Part shown: one piece after another, positions 60,121 through 64,000 of the stretch | How positions within the stretch are numbered: the first letter of the stretch is position 1 | Layout of the letters: the number at the start of each line of letters is the position of its first letter | Source: Anagrus nilaparvatae | Lineage: Eukaryota > Arthropoda > Insecta > Hymenoptera > Mymaridae | DNA: 64,000 nucleotides | Reading direction: 5' to 3' | Assembly (NCBI GenBank): GCA_022575985.1 | Contig: JAKSXM010000231.1 | Coordinates: forward strand, 9,240,501 to 9,304,500 | The notes under the pieces: generated by a model | What the model was told of the DNA's origin: nothing | Seen by the model: the letters and a program-made list of their open reading frames with translations, nothing else | Databases searched by the model: none | Translations under genes and position numbers: made by a program

Positions 60121-61470
60121 CTCAGATGATATCAGCTCTTCTTTTAGAGTTTTCTGAAAAATCGATGAAAAATAATATCACCAGTATCACCCTGAAAACC
60201 AAGTTTTTTCCATCAAGTGAAATTCGTGCTTATATTCATCTAAGAAGAATATGACCCCCCTATAGGGGCATTATATATTTTTCGTACCATATTTCATATT
60301 GAAATCCATATATGACTCGATGTACACGGTACCTCGCTCGGTACCTCGATTACTGATTCTTCGACGTGTAAATATAAATGTTTCTAAGTTGACAGACTCT
60401 GCAGTCTCATCTATAATACTCTTCATCATTAAATTCAAATCTACGCTCCTTCAAGAGTATATAGACCGAGATATAGACCTCTAAGACGAAAAATGAAAAT
60501 TACTAATTTAATCTACTTTCTATCTACTCTCGATTCTACTATGTCTTTTTACAGTTAGTATTTTTAGTCTAAATATTAATAATTTTAAAATGTCTATGAA
60601 AAAGTTTTGTAGAGTTTTAGATAGGTCCGATATGAATGAAAATTTGACTCAGTACGTAAAAATTAGTGCCGAATCAATTAATACCAATCCGGGTACCAAT
60701 CGCAATAGTAAAAGTTTTCCACAATATTTAGATTTTCCTATTTTTTCAAAAACATTAAAAATTTAAATATCTCTATAACTACGATAGCTATAGGTCAAAA
60801 TTATGAGAATTATATGGCCTACTACGAGAATCGGATAATCCAAGAGACTCGTTATTAATTGGGAGCGCCGATCGACCGGAACCAGGGTGGATCAGTGGGA
60901 ACAGCCAAATTTGGAGCGCTAACGACTTGATACTCCAGAGCTCGCTCCAGGGTCAGTCGAATACAAAATTAGCATATAGAGAAATCTATTTGTTCTATCC
61001 TTAAAATACAAATTAATAATATTCAGAAAACGCAATAAAAAAAAAGGAATAAGTGTTCGAGGTTACATTTAAGTTTGCATCTTAGATAATATCTTAAGGT
61101 TGATACGTACTCGAATACATACATTGAGAACAATCAATTGATCAGAAGCCAGGTCAGAGTTAGAGAAGAATAATTTTGAAAAATTTTACGTCGTTAAATT
61201 TTTTGAAAAGCATGGATAAGAGAGGAAACCGAATTGCAGCAAAGATTTTTTTTCTTTTTGACATCTATTTTGCATATACAAGTGCACTGAGAAAAAATGT
61301 AGAGGAAAATGTACGTTTGCAACTGGAAGATTTTACCATTAATTTTAGTAAAGTTATCCAAAGAATTGAAAATAGTACATTTTACTATAATTAAGGGTAA
61401 TTTTTCTTGAGTAAGATCTTCTACAAAATATTATTATACTCTCACTCTCTCACATGCAGGGGGCGGACGA
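60121..61470. other. Unique-looking DNA, no gene seen
   Basis: Includes a small direct repeat CGGTACCTCGCTCGGTACCT (60327-60346) and a GC-richer stretch (60860-60960). ORFs at 60299 and 61176 lack family features. Confidence 0.4.
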
Positions 61471-61474
61471 CGAA

Positions 61475-61940
61475 ATTCAGCTATTCAGAATAGCAAAAAA
61501 ACTATTCAAAAAATTTTTTTTTTGGGAAATGGTTGGAAATGGGCTGAAATGGACTTATTTCAGTCTGAATCGTTCTGAATAGCTCTGAATAGCTCTGAAT
61601 AGTTCTGAAACTGAAATTTTTTTTTTTTTTTTTAAATCGTTCAAAATGGCTGAAAACGCAAAGAAAAGTTGACAGGAAGGTCTGAATCGGTCTGAATCAC
61701 TCTGAATAACTCTGAATCACTCTGAATCATAGTTTTTTTTAATTTTTTCTAGAAAATCGTTAATTTTGCATAAAAACAAATACTTTTTAAAGATCTGAAT
61801 CACTCTGAATCAATTTAAAACTGAATAGCTCTGAATAGTTCTGAAACTGATTTTTTTTTTTTTTTTTAATCGTTCAAAATGGCTCAAAACGCATAGAAAA
61901 GTTTATAAAAAGGTCTGAATCAGTCTCTGAATCTCGTGGT
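61475..61940 (+). repeat. CTCTGAATMR decamer array in ~180-bp higher-order units
   Basis: TCTGAATAG/TCTGAATCA words recur more than fifteen times, in bursts separated by T-tracts and a CGTTCAAAATGGCTGAAAACGC-like segment that is repeated at about 61646 and 61871. Confidence 0.9.
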
Positions 61941-62147
61941 CAATTTTTTTTTATCAAGAAATTATTGCAAAATTGGCCAATAATTTGCTAATAAAAAAAA
62001 ATTTACCACGAAATTCGCAAAACGGACCCCGGATTCGTGTTCAGCGGGTCAAAAAACATAAATACCACCCATTTTTTTCCACGGAACTTTTATGCTATTT
62101 TAGGATTTTATGGCATTAAATAGCGTTGCTGGCGACAGGACTATTAC

Positions 62148-62590
62148 GGATTCAGAGTTATGCGCCAAATATTGTAGCTTGATTTCCCAAATATAGCATT
62201 TTTTTGAGTTAAATGACTGTCAAGCGTACAGAGAACTTTTTTGAGCATCTAGAAAGGTAAGTTATCATAGTTTTGTGTTTTTTAAACACCGATGCATTGG
62301 TTGCTTCGATTTTTTTATGTATTTTTATTATTTTATTATTTTTATTATTTATATTATTTTATTATTTTTATTATTTTTATTTTTTTATGTATTTTTTTAT
62401 TTATTTATTATTTTTTTATTACAACCAATGCATCGGTGTTCAAAAAACACAAAACTATGATAAAATACCTTTCTACAGGCTCAAAAGAGTTCTTTGTAAG
62501 CTTGACATTGACATTTAACTCAAAAAAATGCATTATGCTATATTTGGGAAATCAAGCTACATTATTAGGCGCATAACTCTGAATCAGTAA
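62148..62590. repeat. Palindrome with a T/A microsatellite at its centre
   Basis: CGGATTCAGAGTTATGCGCC (62149) is mirrored by GGCGCATAACTCTGAATC (about 62568); arms meet around a TTATTTTTATT low-complexity core (62310-62420) flanked by CACCGATGCATTGGTTG and its inverse. ORFs across the core are low-complexity. Confidence 0.88.
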
Positions 62591-63476
62591 AGAATAAATG
62601 AAAATAAACGATTTCATCGTTTTTAGTGACCCAATGATCATTAGAAATACCCCTGTAAAATAATTTCTAAACATTTTTTAGTCCGCAGCATGTTTTTGAC
62701 GCCAAAAACTGTCCAATTTTTGATATTTTTAAGACCGAAATTAGCTCATAACTTTTTGCCTTAAAGAAATAATTCAAAATAAATGATTCCATCGTTTTTA
62801 GTGACCAAAAAAACTATGAAATACCCCCCGAAGTTTTATTTTTTTGTTGCCTTTTAAATTTAGTAGCTGTAATCCCCCCCGACGCTCCTGAACCAATTTT
62901 CAAAAATCGAAAACGCTTTGGCGCTGTCCAACGACTAAATATTTTTAGATGCGCTTTACCTAGGGCTTTTTTTTTCATAAAGTGGTACCCAAAAACGCTT
63001 GAGCACCTTAAAAAATCGAAAAGTCGATTTTTTTTTTGTCAGTCTAATATCATATTCTTTAGATTAATTAAATAGATTCTGAATAAATGATTATAAGATT
63101 ATATTCCATTATTTTTAAATAACTGGCTTAAATATATATTTCAATTACTTTTATCAATAAGAAATACATGTATTCGAATTTTATCATGTAATATTATCCA
63201 AAGACACTGTTTATAGTCCTTAATTTTATATGACAAATTTACAAATAGTATAGATCAAGGATTTTTTAGGATTTTATATCAAAATTTATACAATTGCTAT
63301 CACACATTAAAAAATCATACAAAATATAAATAATAGAGTTATATATCATCATGATTATTAATATTATCTATGTAATACTTATACTTAATAATTAATAAAT
63401 CAGATTATATATTTTGTATTTCATCGAGCAAATTTAAATTCTTTTTGATTAAAACAGTTCAATATCTATTTTATAA
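62591..63476. other. AT-rich DNA with one short direct repeat
   Basis: CATCGTTTTTAGTGACC occurs at about 62614 and 62789 in a repeated ~175-bp context. Nothing else seen. Confidence 0.5.
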
Positions 63477-63955
63477 TAAAATTACGACACGTCAAGCCTC
63501 ACAGTAGTGTAACTTAAGGAAATAGGCTATAATAAAATAAAGACACCTCAAGCCTTACAGTAGCTTAACCTAAGGAAGTAGGCTATAATAAAATAACGAC
63601 ATGTCAAGCCTTACACTAGCGTAACCTAAGGAAGTAGGCTATAATAAAATTAGGACACGTCATGCCTTACAGTAGCTTAACCTAAAGAAATAGGCTTACA
63701 CTAGCGTAACCTAAGGAAGTAAGCTATAATAAAATTAGGACACGTAAAGCCTTACAGTAGCTTAACCTAAGGAAATAGGCTCTAACAAAATTACGACACG
63801 TCAAGCCTTACAGTAGTGTGACCTAAGGAAATAGGCTATAATAAAATAACGACACGTCAAGCCTTACACTAGTGTAACCTAAGGAAGTAGGCTATAATAA
63901 AATTAGGACACGTCAAACCTTACAGTAGCTTAACCTAAGGAAATAGACTATAAAA
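63477..63955 (+). repeat. Tandem array, 56-bp period, ~8.5 copies
   Basis: The unit reads GACACGTCAAGCCTTACAGT, then AGCTTAACCTAAGGAARTAG, then GCTATAATAAAATTAC. Unit starts at 63486, 63542, 63598 and 63654 give the period. One unit near 63690-63745 is partial. Variants alternate GTAGTGTAAC / GTAGCTTAAC / CTAGCGTAAC. Confidence 0.95.
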
Positions 63956-64000
63956 TTAAAAAATGATCAGTTTTATTTATTTTTAAAAATACTTTTTTCC

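Noticed and set aside
60299..60484. ORF ending in IDRDIDL, resembling the DIDLI box expected in the next cnc exon
   Set aside because: It hits a stop at once, lacks an acceptor and the LW residues of the box; chance similarity.
62273..62576. Overlapping hydrophobic ORFs of F/Y/I residues
   Set aside because: Translation of a T/A microsatellite.
1..64000. CRISPR arrays, bacterial operons, tRNA or rRNA genes
   Set aside because: None recognised; spliced genes and animal transposons show this is eukaryotic nuclear DNA. A tRNA scan would be needed to exclude a diverged tRNA.

Overview
The window looks like AT-rich insect nuclear DNA. Genes are sparse and spliced, the flanking DNA is packed with eukaryotic transposons (Ty3/Gypsy, Penelope, PIF/Harbinger, piggyBac, hAT, LINE, foldback MITEs), and there is one recognisable host gene, the 5' coding exon of a cap'n'collar (cnc/Nrf) homologue at 54645-55103 (+). 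The order of insect cannot be fixed from the sequence; a holometabolous insect, perhaps a parasitoid wasp, is only a guess from base composition.

Layout. 1-5481 (-): a Ty3/Gypsy retrotransposon whose gag (3475-5481) and pol (1-3480, cut by the window edge) are still open; pol is in the -1 frame behind a G6C slippery run and carries two tandem aspartic-protease domains. 6.7-6.9 kb: decayed C2H2 zinc-finger fragments. 8.0-11.2 kb: a PIF/Harbinger transposon with both genes, a spliced accessory protein (+) and a spliced DDE transposase (-). 11.1-20.3 kb: three Penelope-like (GIY-YIG) fragments, two of them in an inverted arrangement, interrupted by an LTR-like insertion, a TA-flanked MITE, a foldback element and a 5'-truncated LINE. 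20.8-21.5 kb: a dead HTH/DDE_Tnp_4 transposase. 22.4-24.9 kb: a TTAA-flanked element with ~80-bp inverted ends carrying a broken zinc-finger-like/MADF/BESS-like gene. 25.4-26.4 kb: a piggyBac remnant. 26.4-52.9 kb: mostly non-coding DNA dominated by long palindromic foldback elements, including a 2.17-kb hAT-type palindrome with a perfect 8-bp target duplication.

The host locus. A 28-codon phase-0 exon at 36823-36906 and the 153-codon cnc exon at 54645-55103, also phase 0, are the only convincing host coding sequence. They may be alternative first exons of one gene: both would splice in frame to a downstream exon outside the window. Upstream of the cnc exon lies a GC-richer promoter-like stretch with an Inr-like TCAGTGT and a GCTGACTCA site (CNC-Maf/MARE type), which suggests autoregulation. 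55.1-64.0 kb is probably intron with decayed repeats and ends in a 56-bp tandem array.

How parts fit: most of the window is nested mobile DNA, and insertions date one another (for example, the third Penelope copy shows the empty target of the Harbinger end that follows copies one and two). Nothing here is prokaryotic; no tRNA, rRNA or CRISPR was recognised.
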